Shown: positions 1 to 9,508 of the stretch, in pieces | Layout: the number at the start of each line of letters is the position of its first letter | Position numbering within the stretch: position 1 is the stretch's first letter | Source: an uncultured Kordiimonas sp. | GTDB lineage: Bacteria; Pseudomonadota; Alphaproteobacteria; Sphingomonadales; Kordiimonadaceae | Direction: 5' to 3' | Assembly (NCBI GenBank): GCA_947500295.1 | Contig: CANMRM010000001.1 | Location: 1,240,001-1,304,000, forward strand | DNA: 64,000 bases | Program-made: the position numbers and the translations under genes | Notes under the pieces: generated by a model | Database searches by the model: none | The model's input: only the letters and a program-made list of their open reading frames with translations | What the model was told of the DNA's origin: nothing

Positions 1-1044
1 CAGCAGAACAACAATGAAGGTTTGAGCGACGTTTGAAAGGGCGTCGTTGATGGCCCGTGACACATCTTCCGGCTGGAAGGTGGCAAACTCGAACTCATAG
101 CCGATTGGCTGGGCCTGTTCGAACGAACGGACCATAGTCATGACATCCTGGCCGACATCCTGCACATCAAAACTGGGCTGCATCTGAACGCTCAGTACAA
201 GCGCAGGGCGTCCGTTATAGAAAGCAGGTTGCTCCAACGGCGAGACGATCCCGCGCCGGACGGTTACAATATCGTTCAATCGAACAAAATCACCGCTTTC
301 CGACACTTGCGTCAGCATGTTTTCGATTTCTGCCACGCTTTTGAAGTCGCCGCTGGCTTCAAGCAGAATGGAGCTGCCGTCAGCGTTCAGCCGACCGGCT
401 GGCAGGATGATGTTTTGCGTTTGCAAATCGTTGACGAGTGTATTGACCTGCGCGCCAATGGTGCCAAAGCGCCGGGTGTCGAGCTCCAGCCAGATGCGTT
501 CTTCCTGAACGCCTGAAATCTCTACTTTCGACACGCCGTCAACCGTGTAGAGCCGCCGCTGCAGGTCCTTGGCGGTTACCTCCATTTCGCGGTACGTGAA
601 ACCCTCCGCAGTCATGGCGATGGTTGCAATGGCGACCTCTCCGAAGTCTGTGTTGACAAATGGTCCTTGTGTTCCCTCCGGTAATTCACGTTCAACATCG
701 CCCATTTTGTCACGCAGTTCCTGCCAGATGGGATCGAGGTCGGTAATTTCATCCTTGAGGTTGACGTAGGTGCGCATGCTGCCGGTTTTGAGCACGGTGT
801 TGATTTCGTCAACTTCCTTGATTTCCCGGATTTTGCGTTCGATTTTTTCGGCGATCAGGTTTTCCACCCGTTCTGGTGTCATGCCAGGGTAGCGGGCATC
901 AACAATCGCTGTGCGAATGATGATTTCTGGGTCTTCCCGTTTGGGAAAGTCTACATAAAGGAGCATGCCCGAGATGACGAGGGAAACCATCAACAGGACA
1001 GTGAAGCGGGCCTTGCCCAGGCCAAGCTCTGTAAGGGATGTCAT
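1..1044 (-). CDS. RND efflux transporter inner-membrane subunit (5' part, runs off left edge)
   Basis: This is the first 348 codons of an AcrB/MMPL-type RND pump; the rest lies left of the window. Translation gives a short cytoplasmic start (MTSLTELGLGKARF), a first membrane helix (VLLMVSLVISGMLLYVDFP), then the conserved KREDPEIIIRTAIVDARYPGMTP-like stretch that opens the periplasmic porter domain, and a second helix beginning at the window edge (NVAQTFIVVLL). An AGGGGA ribosome site precedes the ATG. It starts 11 bases after the adaptor gene stops, so the two form an operon. It would drive proton-coupled export across both membranes with the adaptor. Substrate unknown. Confidence 0.9.
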   Translation of the reverse strand, partial: MTSLTELGLGKARFTVLLMVSLVISGMLLYVDFPKREDPEIIIRTAIVDARYPGMTPERVENLIAEKIERKIREIKEVDEINTVLKTGSMRTYVNLKDEITDLDPIWQELRDKMGDVERELPEGTQGPFVNTDFGEVAIATIAMTAEGFTYREMEVTAKDLQRRLYTVDGVSKVEISGVQEERIWLELDTRRFGTIGAQVNTLVNDLQTQNIILPAGRLNADGSSILLEASGDFKSVAEIENMLTQVSESGDFVRLNDIVTVRRGIVSPLEQPAFYNGRPALVLSVQMQPSFDVQDVGQDVMTMVRSFEQAQPIGYEFEFATFQPEDVSRAINDALSNVAQTFIVVLL

Positions 1045-1055
1045 GCCGCTATCCC

Positions 1056-2201
1056 CTATCGTGAGGCTGGAAGGCGGCGGACTTTTTGCCCGTCCGACAG
1101 ATAAGAAACTCCGGCAGAGGCAATCAACTCTCCTGCGCGCAAGCCGCCCACGACGATGATCTGGTTCTCGCGGACACCGGCAGTATAGACTTCACGCTTG
1201 CTGACGGTGGATGTTTCGGGGTCGAATACAAACACTTCCGCTTGTCCGCCGCCATCGCGAATGGACTGGCCTTCCTGCAGTGAGGTGGAACCAGACAATG
1301 AGAAACACTGAAGGGGTACAAGAAAGCCAACATCACCTTCCAGCAACTCAACTGTAACCGCCACGTCGGCTGACATGCCTGCTTTCAGCCCGGGCAAGTC
1401 TTCTTCCAGTGCGACGACTACCGGAAAGGCAGATACCTGCCCGGCACGTGATCCGAGTTCCTTGATGCGGCCGCTTACGGTTCGACCGGAAAGGTCCGTT
1501 ATCTCCACCTGAGCCAGATCGCCAAGACTCAGGTCATTGATAACAGTTGCGGGTACGGTGAATTCCACTTCAAAAGCGTTTTCACTATAGAGCGAAACGA
1601 CCGTCTGGCCCGCTGCGACATTGGAATAGGACCTGACATCCACGCTGGAAATAACGGCGTCAAAAGGCGCTTTCAGCTCGGCTTTTTCAAGCCGTTCCGC
1701 GGCAATTGCATATTGTTGTATCGCCTGATCCTCCTGAGATTGGGCGCTCTTGAGGTTGGTTTCCGAGGTATCGTAGGCCGCTTGTGTCACGTTGCCGGAT
1801 CGCAATAGCTCTGCCTTGCGGTCAAAGTCTGTGCTGGCGTTACTGAGTGTTGCTTCTGCCTGTTCGAGTGCTGCCCGGGCCTGTTGCAGTTCCAGCCTGA
1901 GAGTGGTTTCATCGATCGAAGTCAGAGTTTCACCAGCCTGGACACGGCTGCCAACTTCCAGGTCTACTTCCGATAGTTGTCCCGAAATCTCAAACGACAT
2001 CGGCGTTTCGTCGGCGGGCTGAACAAGGCTGGGGAAGCGCCGTTCCATGTTTTGTGCCTGTGCGGAAACTTCATACACTCTCAAGCCCCTAACCGGCGGT
2101 TCTTCAGTCACCTGTTCTGCGTCGCTGCAGCCGACCGCAAGCAAAACCGCGAGACATGGGATCAGTCGGGAAGCGTTTTTGGGGAATGCATGGAAATTCA
2201 T
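1056..2201 (-). CDS. RND efflux periplasmic adaptor subunit (membrane fusion lipoprotein)
   Basis: 381 residues. A signal peptide ends in a lipobox (LAVGC, Cys25), so the protein should be a lipoprotein anchored in the inner membrane. Then follow the first half of the lipoyl/barrel-sandwich domain (about 60-95), an alpha-helical hairpin (about 95-170, LRLELQQARAALEQAEATL), the second lipoyl half, a beta-barrel domain and a membrane-proximal domain. This is the HlyD/AcrA architecture. It bridges the downstream RND pump to an outer-membrane channel; no TolC-like gene is visible here. Confidence 0.92.
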   Translation of the reverse strand: MNFHAFPKNASRLIPCLAVLLAVGCSDAEQVTEEPPVRGLRVYEVSAQAQNMERRFPSLVQPADETPMSFEISGQLSEVDLEVGSRVQAGETLTSIDETTLRLELQQARAALEQAEATLSNASTDFDRKAELLRSGNVTQAAYDTSETNLKSAQSQEDQAIQQYAIAAERLEKAELKAPFDAVISSVDVRSYSNVAAGQTVVSLYSENAFEVEFTVPATVINDLSLGDLAQVEITDLSGRTVSGRIKELGSRAGQVSAFPVVVALEEDLPGLKAGMSADVAVTVELLEGDVGFLVPLQCFSLSGSTSLQEGQSIRDGGGQAEVFVFDPETSTVSKREVYTAGVRENQIIVVGGLRAGELIASAGVSYLSDGQKVRRLPASR

Positions 2202-2336
2202 TTTGTAACCTCGAATTGATATCGGACCAGAGGTGCCGCGAGTGAACAGAATAGTCCTGGAGACTACACTGATTTGAAGTTTCAGCCCAGCATTTGCTCA
2301 CAGATTGAGGTTGTTTTTTGGCAAAGGTTTTGAAAG

Positions 2337-3632
2337 TTAGTACAAGGTTCCACAGTCGGGCTTGTTGATTGCCGCTGGGTCCCTACGGTGATCGAGCACG
2401 ATTTGACCTTCTTTGATAACGACAGTCACGTTGCTAACAAGCGCATTGATGTCAGTTAGAGGGTCGCCTGACACTGCAACAATGTCAGCCAGAAAGCCCT
2501 CCGCGAACCTGCCTAGCTCGTGTTCTTTGCCAAGGAGTTTTGCGCCGTTCACGGTCGCGGTCTGAATTGCTTCTGCTGGCGAGAGACCCGCGGCGACAAA
2601 GGCGCGCAATTCGCAGGTGTTTTGGCCAAAACCCGTCATAACCGCATCAGATCCCATTGCGATGGTGACACCGTTCGCCTGGGCGCGGCGCACGCTTTCA
2701 ATGTTGCGCCCGACAAAGACATGAAGATTGGCCTGAACATCATCGCCGTATCCATATTCTTTGCCGTGGTGAGCGTAGTAGCGATTGTGGTCGACTGTCG
2801 GGACATAGATGATGTTCTTTTCCCGCATGGCAAGAAGTTGCCGGCGGGACATGCCTACGGGGTGGTCGAGGGATGTAACGCCTGCGGCGATGGCGCCGTC
2901 TACAGCTTCCGGGCCATACGAATGGACGGTTATGCGTTTGCCGGCGGCCTGCGCCACCTCTGCTGCCGCCCGGACGGCAGCAGCAGAATAGTAAGCGCGG
3001 CTTGTTAGGTCGTCGGCGCTTCCCGTCGTACCAAAAATCTTGATCCAGTCAGCCCCTGCGTCGATCCGTTTTTGCGCTGCCTCTCTCAGGAACGAAGCGC
3101 TGGCTTCTTCGATGCCTTCTGGCAAGGGGTCATTAAAGGGATGGATGCCGGGGCCGGATGCGAAAATGCGCGGCCCGACAACATCGCCTTTGTTGATGGC
3201 GTCCCGCAGATCAAAATCCAGGTTTTGATCTGCATTCAAGTCCCGGATGCTTGTTACACCGGTCGAAAGCGTGAGCAATGCGTTGTGTTTTGACGCTTCA
3301 AACCGATCTTCCCGCGTGGCTGCGCCCAATTCCGCCCAGGCAGCTCCCTTGGGGGCTTCGGGCAAGCCGTAGGTAATGTGGGTGTGGGCGTCGATCAGGC
3401 CTGGCAGGGCGGTAAGCCCGCTGAGCAAAATCAGCTGACCGTCCAGTTTTTGATCGAGCTCAACGCCCACAGCAACTATTTTTCCATCTTCTACGGCAAT
3501 GTCCCGCTCTGGTAAAAGCGCGCCGCTGCCGTCGATAAGCTTGTCGAACCGGTAAATCGTGGTTTCGGCAATGGCTGAGTTGCCGGAAATTGTCCAAAGG
3601 CAAAACAGGAGCAGGAGTTTGGCGAGCTTCAT
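2337..3632 (-). CDS. Secreted metal-dependent amidohydrolase (imidazolonepropionase-like)
   Basis: 431 residues from the ATG at 3632, preceded by AGAGGA; a longer in-frame reading up to 3875 lacks such a site and would bury the signal peptide. Residues 1-22 are a Sec signal peptide (KLLLLFCLWTISGNSAIA). The mature protein has the HxH metal motif at 83-85 (LIDAHTHITYG), later histidines (ITVHSYG, SLDHPVG) and the catalytic Asp region (AMGSDAVMTG). This matches exported amidohydrolases of the imidazolonepropionase/prolidase-like group, which hydrolyse amide or peptide-like bonds in the periplasm. Substrate unknown. Divergent from the acyl-CoA synthetase. Confidence 0.85.
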   Translation of the reverse strand: MKLAKLLLLFCLWTISGNSAIAETTIYRFDKLIDGSGALLPERDIAVEDGKIVAVGVELDQKLDGQLILLSGLTALPGLIDAHTHITYGLPEAPKGAAWAELGAATREDRFEASKHNALLTLSTGVTSIRDLNADQNLDFDLRDAINKGDVVGPRIFASGPGIHPFNDPLPEGIEEASASFLREAAQKRIDAGADWIKIFGTTGSADDLTSRAYYSAAAVRAAAEVAQAAGKRITVHSYGPEAVDGAIAAGVTSLDHPVGMSRRQLLAMREKNIIYVPTVDHNRYYAHHGKEYGYGDDVQANLHVFVGRNIESVRRAQANGVTIAMGSDAVMTGFGQNTCELRAFVAAGLSPAEAIQTATVNGAKLLGKEHELGRFAEGFLADIVAVSGDPLTDINALVSNVTVVIKEGQIVLDHRRDPAAINKPDCGTLY

Positions 3633-3825
3633 GGAAGGTTCCTCTGTTAGTTTCAGCCTTGCGCACGGCATGTGGTGGTTATGGCCCAATCTATCCGCGC
3701 ACCCGTGATTTCGATATGCACATTGTAGTGAGACGGTCCACGACTTCGACAGATATAAATTGTCAGAGGTCCATCCCGCACTATAAAACGTAAAGATAAG
3801 GTCGTTTTCTGGGGAGGGAGCCACC

Positions 3826-5373
3826 ATGCAAACCACAACAGCACCTTTAGCGACCGATTGGGTCGCCCATTTCAACTATGTAACGCCGGACAAGTTGGCG
3901 ACCGTCGATCTAGCAAGCGGCAGGCGACAGACCTACCGACAGATGCACGAACGTGTTGGGCGCCTCGCGGCGTTTCTTCGAAGCAAAGGGGTCGGGCTTG
4001 GTGACAGGGTTGGTTTTCTGGCGCTCAACTCCACCGACGTCATCGACATTGTGTTGGCAATCTGGCGAGTTGGGGGGTCTGCTCTGGCGCTGAATTACCG
4101 GCTTACTGCGCCCGAGCTTGAATATATTATCGGTGATGCCGCACCTAAGGTGATGGTGTTTGACAGTGAATTTTCCGGTGTTGTTGAAGAGCTGAAAAAG
4201 CTGATCGATATTGACCACTATGTTGAATTTGACGGTGTTGGCGGACCGTCCGCCATGGAAACAGGCATCGCAAACCATGCCCCCCTCTATGAGCGGGTAG
4301 AGCAGCCGATCACCGACCAGGCGATGCTGATGTATTCGTCCGGTACAACGGGCAAGCCCAAGGGTGTTATCATCACGCATGAGATGCTGCGCTATTCCCA
4401 CTTCAATGGCGTCGCACCAACCGCGGCCACATCAAACGATGTCTGGCTGACATTGATGCCCCAGTTTCATATTGGCGGCCTGAATGTGACCAGCCTGCCG
4501 CCGATCTCGATCGGTGCAACGGCAGTTGTCATGCGCATGTTTGACCCGGAAGCGACGCTTGACGTGATCAATGATGCAGAACTTGGCATCAACCATACCC
4601 TTGGTGTACCGGCCATGTTCAATGCGATGCGTTTTTCGCCGAAAGCTGCAACAACAGACTATTCCCGGCTGAAGTCAACGCTTGCTGGCGGCGCGAGCGT
4701 GCCAAAAGAGCTGGTTGAATGGTGGTACGAGCGCGGTCTGCTGATTCAGGACGGGTACGGCATGACCGAGTCCGCTGCAAGCAACTGCATGACCACCCGG
4801 ACCGATGTTCCGCGCATCATCGGAACGTCTGGAAAGGCGCTTCAGTATACGGAAATGAAAATTGTCGACGCGCACGGTGAAAAGGTGCCACAAGGCGAGG
4901 TTGGGGAAATATGGATGCGGGGTCCCACCATCACGCCGGGTTACTGGAACAACGACAAAGCAAACACAGAATCGTTTGAGGGTGGCTGGTTCAAATCCGG
5001 CGACATAGCAAGACAAGACGCAGAAGGTAACTTTATCCTGCAGGACCGGGCCAAGGATATGTATATCTCCGGCGGCGAAAACGTCTATCCGGCAGAGGTG
5101 GAGGGCGTGCTTTATGAAATGGAAGAAATTCACGAAGTGGCGGTCATTGGCATTAAGGACGAAAAATGGGGTGAAACGGGCTGCGCGGTCGTGGTTTTGT
5201 GCGAAGGGCAAAGTCTTTCACTTGACGCTGTGCGCTCGCATTGCGACGCAAAACTGGCGCGCTACAAACACCCGATGCATATGGTAACCATGGATGTCTT
5301 ACCCAGAAACGCGACGGGCAAGGTCAAGAAGTTTGAACTTCGGGATATAGTGCCCGCCCTGTTGCCAAAATAA
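3826..5373 (+). CDS. AMP-forming acyl-CoA synthetase (ANL superfamily)
   Basis: 515 residues, near the family length. The AMP/phosphate-binding loop is MYSSGTTGKPKGV (about 167-180). The adenylate motif is DGYGMTE (about 308-314), the hinge/A8 region is SGDIARQDAEGNF..DRAKDMYISGGENVYP, and the C-terminal catalytic lysine lies in NATGKVKKFELRD. It activates a carboxylic acid to its CoA thioester at the expense of ATP. First gene of the catabolic cluster that continues to AtuA, so its likely substrate is a branched or terpenoid acid such as citronellic or geranic acid (inference). The start lies in an AGGGAGCC-ACC-ATG context. Confidence 0.92.
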   Translation: MQTTTAPLATDWVAHFNYVTPDKLATVDLASGRRQTYRQMHERVGRLAAFLRSKGVGLGDRVGFLALNSTDVIDIVLAIWRVGGSALALNYRLTAPELEYIIGDAAPKVMVFDSEFSGVVEELKKLIDIDHYVEFDGVGGPSAMETGIANHAPLYERVEQPITDQAMLMYSSGTTGKPKGVIITHEMLRYSHFNGVAPTAATSNDVWLTLMPQFHIGGLNVTSLPPISIGATAVVMRMFDPEATLDVINDAELGINHTLGVPAMFNAMRFSPKAATTDYSRLKSTLAGGASVPKELVEWWYERGLLIQDGYGMTESAASNCMTTRTDVPRIIGTSGKALQYTEMKIVDAHGEKVPQGEVGEIWMRGPTITPGYWNNDKANTESFEGGWFKSGDIARQDAEGNFILQDRAKDMYISGGENVYPAEVEGVLYEMEEIHEVAVIGIKDEKWGETGCAVVVLCEGQSLSLDAVRSHCDAKLARYKHPMHMVTMDVLPRNATGKVKKFELRDIVPALLPK

Positions 5374-5428
5374 AGGCAGGATCATCGCGCCGGGAACGGA
5401 AACAGGCACTCAAGATCAAGACTGGAGC

Positions 5429-6427
5429 GTGTATGCCGCTCCGGTCAATTCGCTCCTGATCGCGGCCGAACAACTGGGCGCCGAGCGTGATGACCTTTTG
5501 TCTACTGCAGGGCTGGATGCCGGGTGGCTGCAGGACCCGGAGCACAGAATTCCTGTTGCCCTCTATTTTCGATTGTTCGAGGCCGCGGAGAAAGCGACAG
5601 GCTGCGCGGATATTGGCCTTTATGCCGGGCGTATCAGCTACCTCACCGGCCTTAATCTCCAACTCTATATGTCGACCATATGCCATACGTTTCGTGACTA
5701 TCTGAACCTCATGCCCAGTGTGCTTAAAATGTGGGGCGACGTTGGGGAGGTGAAAATCAAGGCAGACGGCGCTTTCATTCGGCTTGAATGGCGCCCGTTG
5801 GAGCCTTCAACTGGGGCGCGGCGGTATTTGACCGACGTGATGCTCTCCGCAAGCGCGATGATTGTGGACAGTCTGTGTGTGATGCCAAACCCGGTGCTGC
5901 GCGCCAGCGTCACCTATGAACGGCCTGAGGATGACACGCTGCTGACAAAAATGCTTGGGTCTGAGTTGTCTTATAGCGCCTCCACCAGTTGCCTGTATTT
6001 TTCACGCGATTCCCTGAAACTGCCGATGGTGCAGCAAAATTACCGTCGGGCGCAGGGCGGTGTGATTCCGTTTGCCGACCTGTTCGACGGAAAGGACCCA
6101 AGTGACAAATTCTGGTCACGGCTTCGGCAGTCGATCGTGCGTCTGTTGCCGCTCGGTGATCTGTCGATTGACAGCGTCGCGACAGATATGAACGTATCCG
6201 CCCGAACGCTGCAGCGTCATCTTCAGCAACGGGAAACGAGCTTCCGGCACGAAGTGAGGGATATTCGTTCGCAACTTGCCGTGCGCTACCTCAACGACCC
6301 GACAGTAACGGTTACGGATACGGCTTTCATGCTCGGATACAGCGACCAGGCAGCCTTCTCCACAGCGTTTAAAAGCTGGCATGCCTGTGCCCCCAGTGAC
6401 TACCGCGAAAAAATAGGTTTGGCGTAA
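5429..6427 (+). CDS. AraC family transcriptional regulator
   Basis: 332 residues. The N-terminal two thirds match the arabinose-binding-like domain of OruR/ArgR-type AraC regulators; the C-terminal 95 residues are the double helix-turn-helix (LSIDSVATDMNVSARTLQRHLQQRETSF and VTVTDTAFMLGYSDQAAFSTAFKSW). The start is uncertain: GTG at 5429 has only a nearby GGAG, and the frame stays open upstream with no better start. It sits between the acyl-CoA synthetase and the first acyl-CoA dehydrogenase, so it probably controls this cluster in response to a pathway acid or acyl-CoA. Its stop codon overlaps one of two TGGCGTAA repeats (see 6420-6448). Confidence 0.9.
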   Translation: MYAAPVNSLLIAAEQLGAERDDLLSTAGLDAGWLQDPEHRIPVALYFRLFEAAEKATGCADIGLYAGRISYLTGLNLQLYMSTICHTFRDYLNLMPSVLKMWGDVGEVKIKADGAFIRLEWRPLEPSTGARRYLTDVMLSASAMIVDSLCVMPNPVLRASVTYERPEDDTLLTKMLGSELSYSASTSCLYFSRDSLKLPMVQQNYRRAQGGVIPFADLFDGKDPSDKFWSRLRQSIVRLLPLGDLSIDSVATDMNVSARTLQRHLQQRETSFRHEVRDIRSQLAVRYLNDPTVTVTDTAFMLGYSDQAAFSTAFKSWHACAPSDYREKIGLA

Positions 6428-6448
6428 TATAAAAATAATATGGCGTAA
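6420..6448 (+). promoter_or_regulatory. Two direct TGGCGTAA repeats, candidate AraC operator
   Basis: TGGCGTAA occurs at 6420-6427 and 6441-6448, a 21-base period (two helical turns), in AT-rich DNA just upstream of the acyl-CoA dehydrogenase. AraC-family proteins typically bind direct repeats with this spacing. The first copy includes the stop codon of the regulator gene. Assignment to that regulator is inference. Confidence 0.5.
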
Positions 6449-6515
6449 ATTTACATGAATTGAGCCATGTTTTGACCTATCTTTGTTGCTTGCCAGCAGT
6501 CGACGGGAGAGAGCC

Positions 6516-7688
6516 ATGGCCCTGGATTTTGATAGCGCAAGCCCACACAATCCCCATCTGACCGAGGATCATCGCGCCTGGCGCGACCAGTTGCGGCGTT
6601 TCATCGAAACGGAAATCATGCCTTTTGCCGATGACTGGGATGAGGACGGCCATATTCCAGATGATCTATGGCCGAAAGCGGGAGATCTCGGGCTTTTGGG
6701 GCTTGGCTATCCGGAAGAATTTGGTGGTGTATCCGAGGGCATCAGTATCTGGCACAAAAATATCGTCAATGAAGAACTGGCCCGCATTGGCGCAGGCGGC
6801 ATTCCAGCGTCCCTGATGGTACACGGTATTGGATTGCCGCCTGTCATAAATTTTGCGCAAGAGCACATTAAGGAAATGGTGGCGCCAGCGGTGCTGCGCG
6901 GTGAGAAAAACATATCCCTTGGTATTACCGAACCCGGGGCAGGGTCCGATGTTGCCCAGCTTTCAACAACAGCGGTGCGGGACGGTGACCATTATGTCGT
7001 CAATGGCTCCAAAACATACATCACAGGTGGCATGCGGGCAGACTGGGTAACAACGGCAGTGCGCACGGGCGGCGACGGTGCGGGCGGTGTTTCAACTCTG
7101 CTTATCCCAACTGATTTGGACGGATTTTCACGTACGCCCCTTGATCGCAAGCAGGGCTGGTGGGCGTCCGATACCGCAACGCTTTATTTCGACAATGTGC
7201 GAGTGCCAGCGGATCATTTGATTGGTGCGGAGAACCAGGGTTTTGCCGTAATCATGCGCAATTTCAATAGTGAGCGCATGGCGATGAGTGTTTCTATGGC
7301 GGCCTCCGCACGCGTCTGCCTTGAGGAGGCTGTTAACTGGGCGCGGGAACGCAAGACGTTCGGCAAGCGCCTCGCCGACCATCAGGTCATCCGCCACAAG
7401 ATTGCGGATATGAAGATGCGCATCAACGCAACCGAAGCCTATATTCAGCTCTTGTCCAAGCAGATTGAAGACGGCATCGAGCCTGCGGGTGACATTGCGC
7501 TCCTTAAGGTGCAGTGCAGCCAGACCATGGAATATTGCGCGCGAGAGGCCATGCAGATTTTGGGCGGTATGGGTTACATGCGCGGGAACCGGGTTGAGCG
7601 CATTTACCGCGAAGTGCGCGTCAACGCCATCGGCGGTGGTTCCGAGGAAATCATGCGTGATCTGGCATCGCGCCAGTTTGGTCTGTAG
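6516..7688 (+). CDS. Acyl-CoA dehydrogenase
   Basis: 390 residues from the ATG at 6516, preceded by GGGAGAGAGCC; an earlier in-frame start at 6483 lacks a ribosome site. FAD enzyme with the usual order of an N-terminal helical domain, a middle beta domain (ISLGITEPGAGSDVAQL, then YVVNGSKTYITGG) and a C-terminal helical domain (RKTFGKRLADHQVIRHKIADM, QILGGMGYMRGNRVERIYREVRVNAIGGGSEEIM). The Glu of GGGSEE lies where the catalytic base usually sits. It would introduce the alpha,beta double bond of the pathway acyl-CoA. One of two such genes in the cluster; the other resembles citronellyl-CoA dehydrogenase more closely. Confidence 0.93.
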   Translation: MALDFDSASPHNPHLTEDHRAWRDQLRRFIETEIMPFADDWDEDGHIPDDLWPKAGDLGLLGLGYPEEFGGVSEGISIWHKNIVNEELARIGAGGIPASLMVHGIGLPPVINFAQEHIKEMVAPAVLRGEKNISLGITEPGAGSDVAQLSTTAVRDGDHYVVNGSKTYITGGMRADWVTTAVRTGGDGAGGVSTLLIPTDLDGFSRTPLDRKQGWWASDTATLYFDNVRVPADHLIGAENQGFAVIMRNFNSERMAMSVSMAASARVCLEEAVNWARERKTFGKRLADHQVIRHKIADMKMRINATEAYIQLLSKQIEDGIEPAGDIALLKVQCSQTMEYCAREAMQILGGMGYMRGNRVERIYREVRVNAIGGGSEEIMRDLASRQFGL

Positions 7689-7699
7689 GGAGATAATTG

Positions 7700-8329
7700 G
7701 TGAAACTCTGGCATTGTCACAACGCCCGCTCACTGAGGCCGCTTTGGGCCCTCGAGGAAATGGGACTGGAGTATGAGCTTGAAATCCTGCCGTTCCCGCC
7801 ACGGGTCTTTAAAAAGGAGTTTCTGGCGGCAAATGTGCTCGGCACTGTTCCCTATTTTGAGGACGGCGATACAACGATGACCGAGTCGTCAGGTATCTGC
7901 CATTATCTTGTTGAAAAATACGACCAACGCGCATTCGGCCTGACGCCGGAAGATGCCGGTTACGGCGACTATCTCAACTGGCTCTACCACAGCGATGCCA
8001 CGCTGACGTTCCCGCAAACCATTGTGCTTCGCTACACAATGCTGGAGCAGGGCGACCGCCGCCTGCCGCAGGCTGCTGAGGACTATGCGGCTTGGTTTAT
8101 CGCGCGCCTGCGCAGACTGGATGCTCACATCGAGGGCCGGGAATTTCTGTGCGATGCTCGATTTACCATTGCTGACATCGCGGTTGGCTATGCGCTGCAT
8201 CTTGGTCAGTCGCTTGGCCTTGATGAGCGGTACACACCCCAGGTCAAAGACTATCTGGCGCGCCTGCAAGCGCGCCCGGCATTCAAGCGCGCGGCAGCGT
8301 TTGGTGCTGATACCAGCGTATTCAAGTAG
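7700..8329 (+). CDS. Glutathione S-transferase family protein
   Basis: 209 residues. The N-terminal thioredoxin-like domain (MKLWHCHNARSLRPLWALEEMGLEYE, and the Glu-Ser pair of TMTESSGICHYL that binds the glutathione gamma-glutamyl group) is followed by an all-helical C-terminal domain (FTIADIAVGYALHLGQSLGL, the conserved N-capping box). The GTG at 7700 is 7 bases after AGGGAG; TTG at 7697 is possible. It lies 11 bases after the first acyl-CoA dehydrogenase and 9 bases before the second, so it is co-transcribed. A GST is not part of the classical Atu pathway. It may handle a reactive enoyl or epoxide intermediate, or be a maleylacetoacetate isomerase-like enzyme (inference). Confidence 0.88.
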   Translation: MKLWHCHNARSLRPLWALEEMGLEYELEILPFPPRVFKKEFLAANVLGTVPYFEDGDTTMTESSGICHYLVEKYDQRAFGLTPEDAGYGDYLNWLYHSDATLTFPQTIVLRYTMLEQGDRRLPQAAEDYAAWFIARLRRLDAHIEGREFLCDARFTIADIAVGYALHLGQSLGLDERYTPQVKDYLARLQARPAFKRAAAFGADTSVFK

Positions 8330-8338
8330 GAGCTTTCC

Positions 8339-9499
8339 ATGCGGTTCACTGAAGAACATAACGCCATCCGAAACACGGTTGCCCAATTTGTGGAAAAAGA
8401 AATCAATCCGCATATCGATGAGTGGGAAGCCGATGGCATTTTCCCCGCCCACGATGTGTTTAAAAAATTGGGCGACCTTGGCATGCTTGGCATCCACAAG
8501 CCGGTTGAGTATGGCGGTCTGGGCCTCGACTATAGCTACCAAACGGTGTTTGCCGAAGAAATCGGAGCGATCCGGTGTGGCGGCGTGCCCATGGGCATTG
8601 GCGTGCAAACCGATATGGCGACACCGGCTCTGGCACGCTTCGGCAGTGATGAATTGAAACGCGAGTTCCTGACACCGTCTATCACGGGCGACGCCGTTTT
8701 CTCAATTGGTGTCAGTGAGCCTCACGCGGGCTCGGACGTGGCAGCCATCAAGACATCGGCGCGCAAGGATGGTGATGACTATGTCATCAATGGCACCAAG
8801 ATGTGGATCACCAATTCCACACAGGCAGACTATATCTGCCTGCTGGTTAACACCAGTGATGACCCCATGCACAAAAACAAATCCCTCGTTGTCGTGCCGA
8901 CCGACACGCCCGGGGTGAGTTTCTCTGACCGTCTGAACAAGCTTGGTATGCGCTCGAGTGATACCGCGCAGATTTTCTTTGACGATGTGAGAGTGCCGCA
9001 ACGCTTCCGCATTGGCGCGGAGGGTGCAGGCTTTACCTATCAGATGCAGCAGTTTCAGGAAGAACGTCTGTTTGCTGCAGCCAATACGTTGAAAGGGCTG
9101 GAAAACAGCATCAACGACACCATCGACTATACCCGCGAACGCAAAGCGTTTGGCCAGTCAATTCTCGACAATCAGGTGGTGCATTTCAGGTTGGCCGAAC
9201 TGCAAAGCGAAATCGAGATGTTGCGGGCGCTGACGTATGACGCTGTGGAAGGTTACATTCACGGCGATGATGTGACGCTGAAGGCCTCCATGGCAAAGTT
9301 GAAGGCGGGTCGCCTGAGCCGCGAAGTGAATGACGCCTGCCTCCAGTATTGGGGCGGGCAGGGTTTCATGTGGGATAGCTCGATCGCGCGCGCTTACCGC
9401 GACAGCCGCCTGGGCTCCATTGGGGGCGGAGCGGACGAAGTGATGCTGGGCATCATCTGCAAATATATGGGCACGCTGCCTGCCCGCCGCCGGGATTAG
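8339..9499 (+). CDS. atuD: Acyl-CoA dehydrogenase, citronellyl-CoA dehydrogenase-like
   Basis: 386 residues, complete acyl-CoA dehydrogenase fold. Middle domain FSIGVSEPHAGSDVAAIKTSARKDGDDYVINGTKMWITN; C-terminal domain RKAFGQSILDNQVVHFRLAELQSEIEML and the end motif YRDSRLGSIGGGADEVMLGIICKYMG. In the Pseudomonas atu pathway AtuD oxidises citronellyl-CoA to geranyl-CoA, and this gene sits immediately before the carboxylase beta gene as expected for that step. The substrate is inferred from neighbours; an isovaleryl-CoA-type enzyme is the main alternative. Confidence 0.85.
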   Translation: MRFTEEHNAIRNTVAQFVEKEINPHIDEWEADGIFPAHDVFKKLGDLGMLGIHKPVEYGGLGLDYSYQTVFAEEIGAIRCGGVPMGIGVQTDMATPALARFGSDELKREFLTPSITGDAVFSIGVSEPHAGSDVAAIKTSARKDGDDYVINGTKMWITNSTQADYICLLVNTSDDPMHKNKSLVVVPTDTPGVSFSDRLNKLGMRSSDTAQIFFDDVRVPQRFRIGAEGAGFTYQMQQFQEERLFAAANTLKGLENSINDTIDYTRERKAFGQSILDNQVVHFRLAELQSEIEMLRALTYDAVEGYIHGDDVTLKASMAKLKAGRLSREVNDACLQYWGGQGFMWDSSIARAYRDSRLGSIGGGADEVMLGIICKYMGTLPARRRD

Positions 9500-9508
9500 G
9501 GGCAGGCC

